Assembly (NCBI GenBank): GCA_031266275.1
Contig: JAISBI010000017.1
Coordinates: forward strand, 1 to 33,473
Reading direction: 5' to 3'
Length of the DNA: 33,473 nucleotides
From: Candidatus Nomurabacteria bacterium
GTDB taxonomy: Bacteria; Patescibacteriota; Saccharimonadia; Saccharimonadales; Saccharimonadaceae
The notes beneath the pieces were generated by a model, which was not told the DNA's origin, searched no databases, and saw nothing but the letters and a program-made list of their open reading frames with translations. Numbering within the stretch: position 1 is the first letter of the stretch; each line of letters opens with the position of its first letter. This document shows positions 14,119-21,004 of the stretch, in pieces. The position numbers and the translations under genes are program-made.

Positions 14119-15127
14119 GATTGTAATTTATCAATCATCAGATGGCGTGACTAAGATTGATACAAAGTTGGAGGACGAGACGGTTTGGCTGACACAGCAG
14201 CAGATGGCGGAACTGCTTCAATCTTCGCGGACTAATGTGGTTGAGCATATCGGGCATATTTATGATGAAGGCGAGCTAGATGAGACGGCAACTTGTCGGA
14301 ATTTCCGACAGGTTCGGACAGAGGGGAAGCGTGATGTGGCGCGGGAAATACCTCATTACAACCTCGATATGATTATTTCGCTGGGCTATCGCATCAACTC
14401 GGCGCTGGCGACGCAGTTTCGGCGTTGGGCGACCGAGCGGTTGCGCGAGTATATTACGCAAGGTTTTTCGATGAATGACGAGTTTTTGAAAAATAACGGC
14501 GGCGGGGCTTATTGGAAAAAGTTGCTGGCGCGGATTCGTGATGTGCGTTCTAGCGAGAAGATTATGTATCGTCAGGTGTTGGATTTGTATGCGACGGCGG
14601 TGGATTATAATTCGAAAGCTTTGGAGTCTGTCAAATTTTTCAAGATTGTGCAGAATAAGTTTCATTATGCAATTAACAAACAGACGGCGGCAGAGGTAAT
14701 TTTTGACCGCGCCGATGCCAATAAGGATTTTATGGGTTTGACGGTTTTTGCGGGCGATTTGCCAGTTTTAGAGGAGGTGTGGATTGCTAAAAATTATCTG
14801 TCGGTGGATGAGTTGGAAAAGCTCAATCGGTTGGTGTCGGTGTATTTTGATTTGGCTGAGCTTAGGGCAATTCAGCATGTGCCGATGAAAATGAGTGACT
14901 ATATTGCGGAGCTGGACAAGTTAATGACTGGCTACGGCGAAGGTGTTTTGACTGGCGCAGGTAAAATCAGCCACCAGCGAGCGATGGCGAAAGCTGAGCG
15001 GGAATATCGCAAGTACCAGACGGCGACTTTGAGTGCGCCCGAGCGGGATTATTTGGAGAGTTTGAAATCGATTGAAAAAAAGAATAAGAGTGTTGTAAAA
15101 AATACAACGAAAGGAAGTAAAAAATGA
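14111..15127 (+). CDS. RhuM-family protein
   Basis: A 338-aa protein with the RhuM/virulence-protein pattern: N-terminal IVIYQSSDGVTKIDTKLEDE, TVWLTQQQMAELLQSSRTNV (an HTH/KilA-N-like segment), and YNLDMIISLGYRINSALATQ followed by FRRWATERLREYITQGFSM. RhuM proteins are frequent on genomic islands and near toxin or Fic genes; molecular function is not established. The C-terminal half is helical and ends in a Lys-rich tail that contains the palindrome copy at 15092 (SVVKNTTKGSKK). Presence of this island-type gene inside pheT supports horizontal acquisition. The end overlaps the next gene by ATGA. Confidence 0.85.
   Translation: MSEIVIYQSSDGVTKIDTKLEDETVWLTQQQMAELLQSSRTNVVEHIGHIYDEGELDETATCRNFRQVRTEGKRDVAREIPHYNLDMIISLGYRINSALATQFRRWATERLREYITQGFSMNDEFLKNNGGGAYWKKLLARIRDVRSSEKIMYRQVLDLYATAVDYNSKALESVKFFKIVQNKFHYAINKQTAAEVIFDRADANKDFMGLTVFAGDLPVLEEVWIAKNYLSVDELEKLNRLVSVYFDLAELRAIQHVPMKMSDYIAELDKLMTGYGEGVLTGAGKISHQRAMAKAEREYRKYQTATLSAPERDYLESLKSIEKKNKSVVKNTTKGSKK
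15092..15108. repeat. Dispersed palindrome, copy 3 (end of RhuM gene)
   Basis: GTTGTAAAAAATACAAC, in frame as VVKNTT in the C-terminal tail of the RhuM protein, again preceded by AGT. One core base differs from copies 1, 2 and 4 (A for T). Confidence 0.8.
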
Positions 15128-15588
15128 ACGACGCATTAAAACAGTTTTTATATAAAGCCAACACGCGCGGTTATGGCAGTACCGGTGTGGATGAGGAAAA
15201 ATTGCCAAATGGCGAGCACGTGATTCATTTTTCCGACGATGATTATGAGTTCAAGGACGTTTATTACGGCGGCGAGCCGTATGCTGGGCAGGAGGTGATT
15301 TTTGCGCAGGGCGGCCGAGCGATTTGGGCGATGCAGTATCGCGGTTTTGTCGTGGATGGCGAAGAGCTTGGGCCGATTTATGAATTTTTAGGCAAAGTTT
15401 TGACCGGCACGGAAGTTGGACTGCCGCGCGGCGTGGACGGCTTTGCGGACGGCGACTTTTCCTACGAATTCAAAATGAACGGCGACCTTGACGAGTTTTC
15501 GGCGAATGAGAAAATCCTGCGTGGTGGTAAGGTGGTGTATGCAGCGGACTTTTTGGGCGGATTGGTTGATACGAGGAGAGAGGATTAA
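15124..15588 (+). CDS. DUF5680-like protein
   Basis: A 154-aa soluble protein resembling the DUF5680 domain that is often attached to XRE-type regulators. Recognisable features: N-terminal FLYKANTRGYGSTG, the YEFKDVYYGGEPYAGQEVIF core, IWAMQYRGFVVDGEEL, and a C-terminal YEFKMNGDLDEFSANEKILR with VYAADFLGGLVD. No HTH is present here, so the domain stands alone. Function unknown; ligand sensing is a guess. Starts within the RhuM stop and ends directly at the next ATG with no gap. Confidence 0.65.
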   Translation: MNDALKQFLYKANTRGYGSTGVDEEKLPNGEHVIHFSDDDYEFKDVYYGGEPYAGQEVIFAQGGRAIWAMQYRGFVVDGEELGPIYEFLGKVLTGTEVGLPRGVDGFADGDFSYEFKMNGDLDEFSANEKILRGGKVVYAADFLGGLVDTRRED

Positions 15589-16194
15589 ATGAACAGAAAT
15601 AATACGGCACTCGTTGTCATTGATATCGTCAATAGCACTTGCCACGAAAAATGCGAAACGCCTGAATATGGCATCACGTTTAATAAAATTCGCGAGATGG
15701 TGCCGCGGCTGGCGAAGTTTGTTGATGATTATCGCGATGGTTTTAACAAGAATATTTATTTCGTGAATCTTACGCCTTGGACGAAAGAATATCTGCCCCA
15801 GAATATTCAGAATTTATACGAAAATCCGGATGTGGAATATTATGGCGGCGACAGTTTTGAGGAGGAATTTTATGTGGTTCAGCCGCAAGAGACTGACACT
15901 ATAATTACAAAAAATACTTACGATGCGTTCAGTGTTCCGGAATTTGAAAAAAGTTTGCGCGCCAAGGGGATTCAAAACTTGGTGATTTGCGGCGTGTTCA
16001 CTGACGGTTGCGTGTTGTCAACGATAATTAATGGGTTTAGCCGAGGGTTTGATTTTATTATTTTGAAAGACATAGTGGAGACGACGGATTCGCCGGTGCG
16101 GCAAGAACTACAGACGGCTTTGCTGGAATATACTTTGCCAATGCAATATGGAAAGGTAATGACAGGCGATGAACTATTGGAGGGGCAAAAATGA
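15589..16194 (+). CDS. Second isochorismatase-family hydrolase
   Basis: A 201-aa member of the same superfamily as the 13612 product but clearly a different subfamily. Triad candidates: Asp in ALVVIDIVNSTCH, Lys in IITKNTYDAFSVPEFEKSLR, Cys in VICGVFTDGCVLSTIINGFS. Longer inserts and an acidic segment (VEYYGGDSFEEEF) distinguish it. Substrate unknown. Two such hydrolases in one insertion suggest a small catabolic or detoxifying unit together with the SDR. Its stop overlaps a 30-codon ORF by ATGA. Confidence 0.82.
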   Translation: MNRNNTALVVIDIVNSTCHEKCETPEYGITFNKIREMVPRLAKFVDDYRDGFNKNIYFVNLTPWTKEYLPQNIQNLYENPDVEYYGGDSFEEEFYVVQPQETDTIITKNTYDAFSVPEFEKSLRAKGIQNLVICGVFTDGCVLSTIINGFSRGFDFIILKDIVETTDSPVRQELQTALLEYTLPMQYGKVMTGDELLEGQK

Positions 16195-16283
16195 AAGACG
16201 TTTTAGTAAAAGTCGAGAAGTTGATTGCTGGCGCGCGCGGTCGGTATTATTTTAATTTCGCTTCGGAGGACCTTAAGGTATGA
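16191..16283 (+). CDS. Tiny coupled ORF, possibly a gene remnant
   Basis: Thirty codons, starting MKDVLVKVEKLIAGARG and ending FASEDLKV, with GGAGG 8 nt upstream and an ATGA overlap with the previous gene. The start signals are as good as those of its neighbours, so translation is likely, but the peptide is too short to classify. It may be the N-terminus of a deleted cargo gene. Confidence 0.4.
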   Translation: MKDVLVKVEKLIAGARGRYYFNFASEDLKV

Positions 16284-16304
16284 TAGTAAATGGAAAGGAG
16301 AAAT

Positions 16305-17051
16305 ATGAAATTTCAAGATAAAGTCGCGTTGGTTACTGGGGCGAGTCGCGGCATTGGTCGGGCGACAGCGGAAGAATTCGCAAAAAATGGCGCAAATGTG
16401 GTGATAAATTATCAAAATAGCAAGGAAGTCGCCGAAAAATTTGCTGCTGAATTACAGCAAAAATATGGTGTTCAAGCCGTGGCTATTCAGGCCGATATTT
16501 CTAGCGAAAATGACGTTATGAAAATGCGCGATGAAATTATGGACACGTTCGGAAAGTTGAATATGTTGGTCAATAATGCTGGCGTTGTGGTTGATAAAGA
16601 TTTTTCTGAGCACACAAAAGAAGATTTTCAAAAACTGTTTATGACGAATGTTTACGGCACGTTTTTTGTTAGCAAGGTTTTTGGCGAAATGATAAAAAAC
16701 ACAGTCGGAACTGGAGCGATTGTTAATATATCGTCAACTTCTGGGCTGTTAGATTTTTGGCCTGATAATATAGATTATGCTGCGACCAAAGCGGCAGTCG
16801 CGTCAATGACGCACGATTTGGCAATTCAATTTGCGCCAGATATTCGCGTCAACGCAGTTGCGCCTGGTTGGGCTGATACTGATATGAATAAAGATTTGCC
16901 GGAAGATTTTGTTAATAAAGAGAACGAAAAATACTTACTCAGGCGTATGGGCAAGCCAGAGGAATTGGCTAGGCCGATTGTGTTTTTGGCGAGCGATGAC
17001 GCAAGTTTTGTGAATAGCGCGCTTTTGGTGGTAGATGGGGGACGTTATTAA
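16305..17051 (+). CDS. Short-chain dehydrogenase/reductase, FabG-like
   Basis: A 248-aa Rossmann-fold oxidoreductase. Seen: TGASRGIG cofactor loop, LVNNAGVVVD, IVNISSTSGLLDFW with the active-site Ser, and Y-x3-K in NIDYAATKAAV; the end LLVVDGGRY is typical of FabG-type enzymes. Preference for NADP(H) or NAD(H) is not clear. Because CPR bacteria generally lack fatty-acid synthesis it may act on another carbonyl substrate. Start 16305 is chosen because AAAGGAG precedes it; an in-frame ATG at 16290 would include that site and lies just after a possible TATGAT -10. Last cargo gene before pheT-C. Confidence 0.88.
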   Translation: MKFQDKVALVTGASRGIGRATAEEFAKNGANVVINYQNSKEVAEKFAAELQQKYGVQAVAIQADISSENDVMKMRDEIMDTFGKLNMLVNNAGVVVDKDFSEHTKEDFQKLFMTNVYGTFFVSKVFGEMIKNTVGTGAIVNISSTSGLLDFWPDNIDYAATKAAVASMTHDLAIQFAPDIRVNAVAPGWADTDMNKDLPEDFVNKENEKYLLRRMGKPEELARPIVFLASDDASFVNSALLVVDGGRY

Positions 17052-17052
17052 A

Positions 17053-18903
17053 ATGAATGAAGTGAAATTACAGGTTACGATTAAGGACGCTGGGCTTTGT
17101 CCGCGGTATCAGGCGGTGGTTATGGGGTTGCCTGCGAAGTTGGGGCAGCGGTATTTGGATCCGATGATGGTGGAGATTGCTAAGGCTGGGATGCGGGCGA
17201 TTGATCCGATTGTGGATGTTACGAATTATTTGATGCTGGTGAGCGGTCAGCCGCTTCATGCTTTTGACTATGATAAGTTGGTGAAGGTTGGTGGGCAGGA
17301 CACGGCGCATATTATTGTGCGGGCGGCTAGGGACGGCGAGACGATGACTTTGTTGGACGGCAAGGAAATTGCTATGGGCGAGGGCGATATTGTGATTACT
17401 AGCAATGATGTGCCGGTGGCTTTGGCTGGGGCTATGGGCGGCGCGAATACGGCGATTGACGAGAATACTCGGCGGATTGTTGTCGAGAGCGCGACTTTTA
17501 ACCTTTATAATTTGCGGGGGACGCAGTTTCGGCATGGGATTTTTAGCGAGGCGATTACGCGGTTTACTAAGGGGCAGCCTGTGGGTTTGACGGATTTTGT
17601 GATTCGTGAGTTTATGGCTATGACGGCGGAGAAATATGGGTTGAAGGTGATTTCTGAGGTGGTGGATGCTTATCCGAAGGCTGTTCGGGCTAGTGTTGTA
17701 AAAATTACAACGGAGCAGGTTAATGGATTGTTGGGGACTGGGTTTGGGTTTGATGAGATTGCCACAACGTTGGAAAATGTTGGGTTTAAGGTGAAGTTAG
17801 TGGGCGAAACCCTGAACGTTACTGCTCCTTGGTGGCGGACGGATATTCATATTGCCGAGGATGTGATTGAGGAAGTTGGGCGGTTGAACGGTTATGACGA
17901 AATTCCGACTCAGTTGCCAGAACGTAATTACCGTTCTGTAACGCCAGACGCAATGGGCAATCTGAAGTCGAAAATTCGGCAGATTTTGGCGGCGGCAGGC
18001 GCGAATGAGGTCTTGACTTATTCTTTTGTTAGCGGCGGTCTAATCGAGAAAGCTAACCAAGACCCGAAAGGCGCCTACAAGATTATCAACTCTATTAGTC
18101 CGGAGTTGCAATATGTGCGGCCGAGCTTGACGCCGAGTTTATTGGAGAAAATCTATGAAAACTATCGGGCAGGCGAACGGGATTTTGCTCTATTTGAATT
18201 GAATTCGGTCTATAACAAAGGCGCGATGAGTGAGGACGAGCCGGACTTACCAGCCGATTTTCATCAGCTTGGGCTGGTCGTGAATAGTAAAAATGATAAG
18301 GAAGACGCTTTTTACTTGGCCAAGAGGTATCTAACTGAGTTGCTAGAGCGGCTCGGATATAAGTCGACCATGCGTCCATTTCGCATAGGCGAAACAGAGA
18401 AAGATAAGCGACGCCTAGAACGTGCGATTTATCGGCCATTTGAACCGAAGCGCAGCGCCGAAGTCTACGTAGGCGAGCAATGGGTGGCTAATGTTGGCGA
18501 GTATAAGGCGGATGTGCTCAAAAACTTTAAACTGGCGACGCCGGTTGCTGGGTTTGAGTTAAACCTTGACCACTTACTATTTGATACCGAAAAGCCCGAG
18601 ATTGCGCGGCGGCAGTTGCCGAAGTATCAAGATGTCGAGCGCGATATAACGTTTCGGGTTAGTGGTGAATTAGTGTTTGCGAAGCTCGAGGAGTTGGTCC
18701 GAAAGACGTTAGTCGCGGGAGGGCTTTGGTTTGAGATTGAGCCAGTTTCGATTTATCAAGGTAAAAATCCACAGGCCAAAAACATCAGTTTCCGCCTGAC
18801 GTTCGCGAATTATGAAAAAACCATGACGGGTGCGGAAATCGCCAGTATTATGGACGAAATCGCGGCCGTCGCGAAGAAAGAGCTGAAAGCTGAGGTCATA
18901 TGA
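17053..18903 (+). CDS. pheT: Phenylalanine--tRNA ligase beta, C-terminal part (split gene)
   Basis: A 616-aa piece that begins exactly at the B3 domain: CPRYQAVVMGL, then AIDPIVDVTNYLMLVSGQPL with HAFD. It continues with the B5 domain (ITTEQVNGLLGTGFGFDEIA, VTAPWWRTDIHIAEDVIEEV), the catalytic-like B6/B7 core (VLTYSFVSGGLIEKANQDPK, LRPSLTPSLL-type block) and the C-terminal anticodon-binding B8 domain (LPKYQDVERDITFRV). Together with pheT-N it accounts for a complete beta subunit of normal size. Start 17053 follows GGGGGA; ATG 17035 would overlap the SDR gene. Its own start, correct frame over 616 codons and tight coupling to the cargo argue against a decaying pseudogene. Confidence 0.9.
   Translation: MNEVKLQVTIKDAGLCPRYQAVVMGLPAKLGQRYLDPMMVEIAKAGMRAIDPIVDVTNYLMLVSGQPLHAFDYDKLVKVGGQDTAHIIVRAARDGETMTLLDGKEIAMGEGDIVITSNDVPVALAGAMGGANTAIDENTRRIVVESATFNLYNLRGTQFRHGIFSEAITRFTKGQPVGLTDFVIREFMAMTAEKYGLKVISEVVDAYPKAVRASVVKITTEQVNGLLGTGFGFDEIATTLENVGFKVKLVGETLNVTAPWWRTDIHIAEDVIEEVGRLNGYDEIPTQLPERNYRSVTPDAMGNLKSKIRQILAAAGANEVLTYSFVSGGLIEKANQDPKGAYKIINSISPELQYVRPSLTPSLLEKIYENYRAGERDFALFELNSVYNKGAMSEDEPDLPADFHQLGLVVNSKNDKEDAFYLAKRYLTELLERLGYKSTMRPFRIGETEKDKRRLERAIYRPFEPKRSAEVYVGEQWVANVGEYKADVLKNFKLATPVAGFELNLDHLLFDTEKPEIARRQLPKYQDVERDITFRVSGELVFAKLEELVRKTLVAGGLWFEIEPVSIYQGKNPQAKNISFRLTFANYEKTMTGAEIASIMDEIAAVAKKELKAEVI
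17695..17711. repeat. Dispersed palindrome, copy 4 (inside pheT-C)
   Basis: GTTGTAAAAATTACAAC, in frame as VVKITT at the start of the B5 domain and preceded by AGT. Here the encoded residues fit the PheT alignment, so this copy is tolerated inside an essential protein. Confidence 0.8.
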
Positions 18904-19172
18904 TGAATAATTTGGCAGTGCGGATTATCGTTGGCATCGTGATGGAGCTGATTTTAGCACTGGCGGATGCGCCGGTTTATCTGCAGATTTTCCCCGTGGC
19001 GCTGTTGGCTTGGACAGCGGTCGATATGATGATGAATGTGAAAATCGTCAAAATAGAAACTCAGATAAAAATACCGAAAAAGATGCGCAAAGATATTGAA
19101 AAATTGGCCAAAAAGCAGGCTAGTGACCTACTGAAAGACATCGAAAAGCCGCCGAAGCCGGAAGACAAATAG
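18900..19172 (+). CDS. Small membrane protein with basic cytoplasmic tail
   Basis: A 90-aa protein: two hydrophobic segments (residues about 5-23 and 28-45) followed by a highly charged Lys-rich helix (KIPKKMRKDIEKLAKKQASD) and a PPKPEDK end. Not recognised. It overlaps the pheT stop (ATGATG/TGA), so it is the last gene of the phe operon. A small envelope protein is all that can be supported. Confidence 0.65.
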   Translation: MMNNLAVRIIVGIVMELILALADAPVYLQIFPVALLAWTAVDMMMNVKIVKIETQIKIPKKMRKDIEKLAKKQASDLLKDIEKPPKPEDK

Positions 19173-19178
19173 CGCCGT

Positions 19179-19207
19179 TTTACATTTTGTCCAGAGTGTG
19201 ATATGAT
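19179..19207 (+). promoter_or_regulatory. Promoter of the 19276 gene
   Basis: TTTACA (19179-19184), 17 bp, TATGAT (19202-19207), with AGTGTG before the -10. Six nt downstream an ATG (19214) opens a 9-aa leaderless-type ORF, MVISAIRWF. The gene itself starts at 19276 behind GGAGGAGG. Confidence 0.6.
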
Positions 19208-19275
19208 TAGCGAATGGTTATTTCTGCAATTAGGTGGTTTTAGCTTGCACAAAACACGTGGAGGAGGATTGTCAT

Positions 19276-19827
19276 ATGTCGAAAAATAATAGCCACAGGA
19301 ATCAGAAGACCATCACTAATCGCGCCATCAAGGCTGAGTACGGCTCAAAAGAAGCGGAATTTTTGGGACACTGTCTGGAATATCTACCAAAGCGGGTCAT
19401 TGTGGAATACATTGATTCGAGTCAGCCTCTGGGAGTAGTCAAGGAGCTTTGCGATAAATATAGTCATCTTCCGTATGATGTATTAGACAAAGTCGTTAGT
19501 TTCCATCATGGGCGTACAAATGCACATGAGGCATGTCTACAAGACCTGAGCTACATTGCTCGTTATATGAGTGAGGGCGTACCGGTCGGATTGGTTCGGA
19601 CGCTACCCCATAAACATTCTCTCAACCTAAATGTTCTGAGAGTTTTCAAAAATTGTTTGGACATGGGGGTTCCGCCAAAAATGTTGAGAGCAGTCAGTGA
19701 GTACTCGCCATATTTCGTAGTGCATGTGATGACGTTGTGGGAAAATTTTCGAAGCGAAATTGAGGAGCTCGTAGAAAAGAAAGACTACGATATGCTCGGA
19801 GAGCTCTCGGCGCAAAACGCCAGGTAG
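19276..19827 (+). CDS. Unknown helical protein
   Basis: A 183-aa protein not recognised. It is mostly alpha-helical with short repeated blocks of the type LPKRVIVEYIDSSQPLGVVK and LPYDVLDKVVSF, and later VLRVFKNCLDMGVPPKMLRA and VSEYSPYFVVHVMTL, giving an impression of helical repeats of about 35 residues. Basic N-terminus (SKNNSHRNQKTITNRAIKAE), no membrane segment. Start 19276 follows GGAGGAGG; an upstream reading from 19234 is unlikely. Monocistronic: own promoter, and a perfect terminator 10 bp after the stop. Expression as a single gene with strong signals suggests a real regulated product. Confidence 0.75.
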   Translation: MSKNNSHRNQKTITNRAIKAEYGSKEAEFLGHCLEYLPKRVIVEYIDSSQPLGVVKELCDKYSHLPYDVLDKVVSFHHGRTNAHEACLQDLSYIARYMSEGVPVGLVRTLPHKHSLNLNVLRVFKNCLDMGVPPKMLRAVSEYSPYFVVHVMTLWENFRSEIEELVEKKDYDMLGELSAQNAR

Positions 19828-19836
19828 CTGCATTAA

Positions 19837-19867
19837 CCCCGTTGACACTTGTCAACGGGGAATCTTT
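19837..19867 (+). terminator. Strong intrinsic terminator
   Basis: CCCCGTTGAC (19837-19846) and GTCAACGGGG (19851-19860) form a perfect 10-bp stem with ACTT loop, followed by TCTTTTT. It ends the 19276 transcript. The 3' arm contains the -35 of the next promoter. Confidence 0.9.
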
Positions 19868-19877
19868 TTGTTATAAT
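19849..19877 (+). promoter_or_regulatory. Promoter of the FKBP gene, nested in the terminator
   Basis: TTGTCA (19849-19854), 17 bp, TATAAT (19872-19877). The -35 lies in the loop and 3' arm of the preceding terminator hairpin. The leader of about 20 nt ends with AGGAGGAG. Confidence 0.7.
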
Positions 19878-19903
19878 TGCCGAGAATAAAAATTAGGAGG
19901 AGA

Positions 19904-20488
19904 ATGGAAAGTAAGACTAAAACAAGAACTCGCATCGCGATTTGGATTATCGCGCTGGCGATGGCGATTGGCACGATTATGACGTATGTGATTATCATCG
20001 TGGCGCAAAATAATCCGGACAGCGACCCGACGCAGATTGCTTATCAGAAATATCTGGAAAATCAGCAACAGAAACAGCAAGAACAGCAGGAATTGCTCGA
20101 CAGTTACTGCCCTCAATCTGAGCGCGACAATCCGCTCGCCAACATCGATAAATACAAATCAGAGCCGTTTGCCCAAGCCAGCGAGCTGAAAGTGGAAACA
20201 CTGCAAGACGGCACCGGCGAGTTGACTACAGCGGAACAGTGCATCGATGTCAATTATAAGGGCTGGAATACTAAGGGCGAAGTGTTTGATTCGGGCGCCT
20301 ATGCCGTGATTCCGAACATGGGCATGGTCATACAGGGTTGGATTAGCGGTTTGGTCGGCATGAAACAAGGCGGGATTTATAAACTAACTATTCCGGCCGA
20401 GCAAGCTTATGGTGAGCAGGGTAGTGGCGACAAGATTCCGGCCAACGAATCGCTGACTTTCGTTATTGAAGTTGTTAGTGTGCAGTGA
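19904..20488 (+). CDS. Membrane-anchored FKBP-type peptidyl-prolyl isomerase
   Basis: A 194-aa protein. Residues about 9-34 are a signal anchor, then a Gln-rich linker (ENQQQKQQEQQE), then an FKBP domain. The FKBP pattern is clear: VNYKGWNTKGEVFDSG, VIQGWISGLVGMKQGGIYKL, TIPAEQAYGEQGSGDKIPAN, ESLTFVIEVVSV. Such proteins catalyse cis-trans isomerisation of prolyl bonds and help fold secreted proteins outside the cytoplasmic membrane. With the sortase and the surface FISUMP protein, it supports an active secretion pathway. ATG 19904 follows AGGAGGAGA. Confidence 0.9.
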   Translation: MESKTKTRTRIAIWIIALAMAIGTIMTYVIIIVAQNNPDSDPTQIAYQKYLENQQQKQQEQQELLDSYCPQSERDNPLANIDKYKSEPFAQASELKVETLQDGTGELTTAEQCIDVNYKGWNTKGEVFDSGAYAVIPNMGMVIQGWISGLVGMKQGGIYKLTIPAEQAYGEQGSGDKIPANESLTFVIEVVSVQ

Positions 20489-20500
20489 ATATGATATAGT
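20472..20500 (+). promoter_or_regulatory. Possible promoter of the 20711 gene
   Basis: TTGTTA (20472-20477), 17 bp, TATAGT (20495-20500), located over the end of the FKBP gene. It would give a leader of about 200 nt. Confidence 0.45.
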
Positions 20501-20506
20501 ATTGGC

Positions 20507-20710
20507 AAGTTGCAATTTTTAGATAGGGCGGGCCGATTGCGGCTCGTCCTTTGCAGTTTGGGAAAAATGGAGGAGGTGATGACTTATTATCGGTGACCGT
20601 GGATATGGATGGTCACAAAACATTAAAGTAGGAGAGATCTAATGATGTTTGATGGGTTATTTTGCTAATTCGCGTTGGCAGCCAGCCAGAAAGCCACAGG
20701 AGGTGGAAAA
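20507..20710 (+). other. Structured leader with three micro-ORFs
   Basis: No gene of normal size lies here. A 10-bp hairpin (GGGCGGGCCG 20526-20535 / CGGCTCGTCC 20540-20549) followed by TTT could act as an attenuator. Then come three micro-ORFs: 20579-20596 (MTYYR, behind GGAGGAGGTG), 20604-20630 (MDGHKTLK), and 20642-20668 (MMFDGLFC, behind TAGGAGAG). The spacing of start signals suggests translation-dependent control of the next gene, but no family is recognised. Confidence 0.4.
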
Positions 20711-20953
20711 ATGAATCAACGTTACAGCCAGCATTACAAAATTGAAGTATTTGACGGCGATAAACTTGTGTTGAGTTTCCTAACGATTACCGGACCTTAT
20801 GAAGAAGTTGTCAGAGATGACAGCAAGGATGGAGTGATAAGCGTGTCGTTTGAGATTCCACTGGCCGGTGTCGACGGCGGTGGAATTGAAACCAAAAATG
20901 TTAAATCTACAGGTACAGTCGTAATTACACCCGTACCTCATTCTCATTCCTAG
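20711..20953 (+). CDS. Small unknown beta-rich protein
   Basis: An 80-aa protein with strong ribosome-binding site (CAGGAGGTGG). Alternating hydrophobic pattern (YKIEVFDGDKLVLSFLTITG, VISVSFEIPLAGVDGGGIET) suggests an all-beta fold. Ends in His/Ser-rich VPHSHS. No cysteines, signal or membrane segment. Not recognised. The long structured leader and following terminator make it a monocistronic, probably regulated gene. Confidence 0.65.
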   Translation: MNQRYSQHYKIEVFDGDKLVLSFLTITGPYEEVVRDDSKDGVISVSFEIPLAGVDGGGIETKNVKSTGTVVITPVPHSHS

Positions 20954-20960
20954 ACAAGAA

Positions 20961-20985
20961 AAAGGGGCCTCGAAGACCCCTTTAA
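20961..20985. terminator. Bidirectional terminator between the 20711 gene and hppA
   Basis: AAAGGGG (20961-20967) pairs with CCCCTTT (20977-20983). On the minus strand the stem is followed by TTTTTC, making it a good terminator for hppA; on the plus strand the T-tract is weaker. Confidence 0.8.
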
Positions 20986-21004
20986 ATTTGGTTTTAAGGA
21001 TTTT

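Noticed and set aside
13612-17051. Transposon or integron carrying the pheT cargo
   Set aside because: No transposase, integrase, terminal inverted repeats or attC-like sites were seen; only the short palindromes occur.
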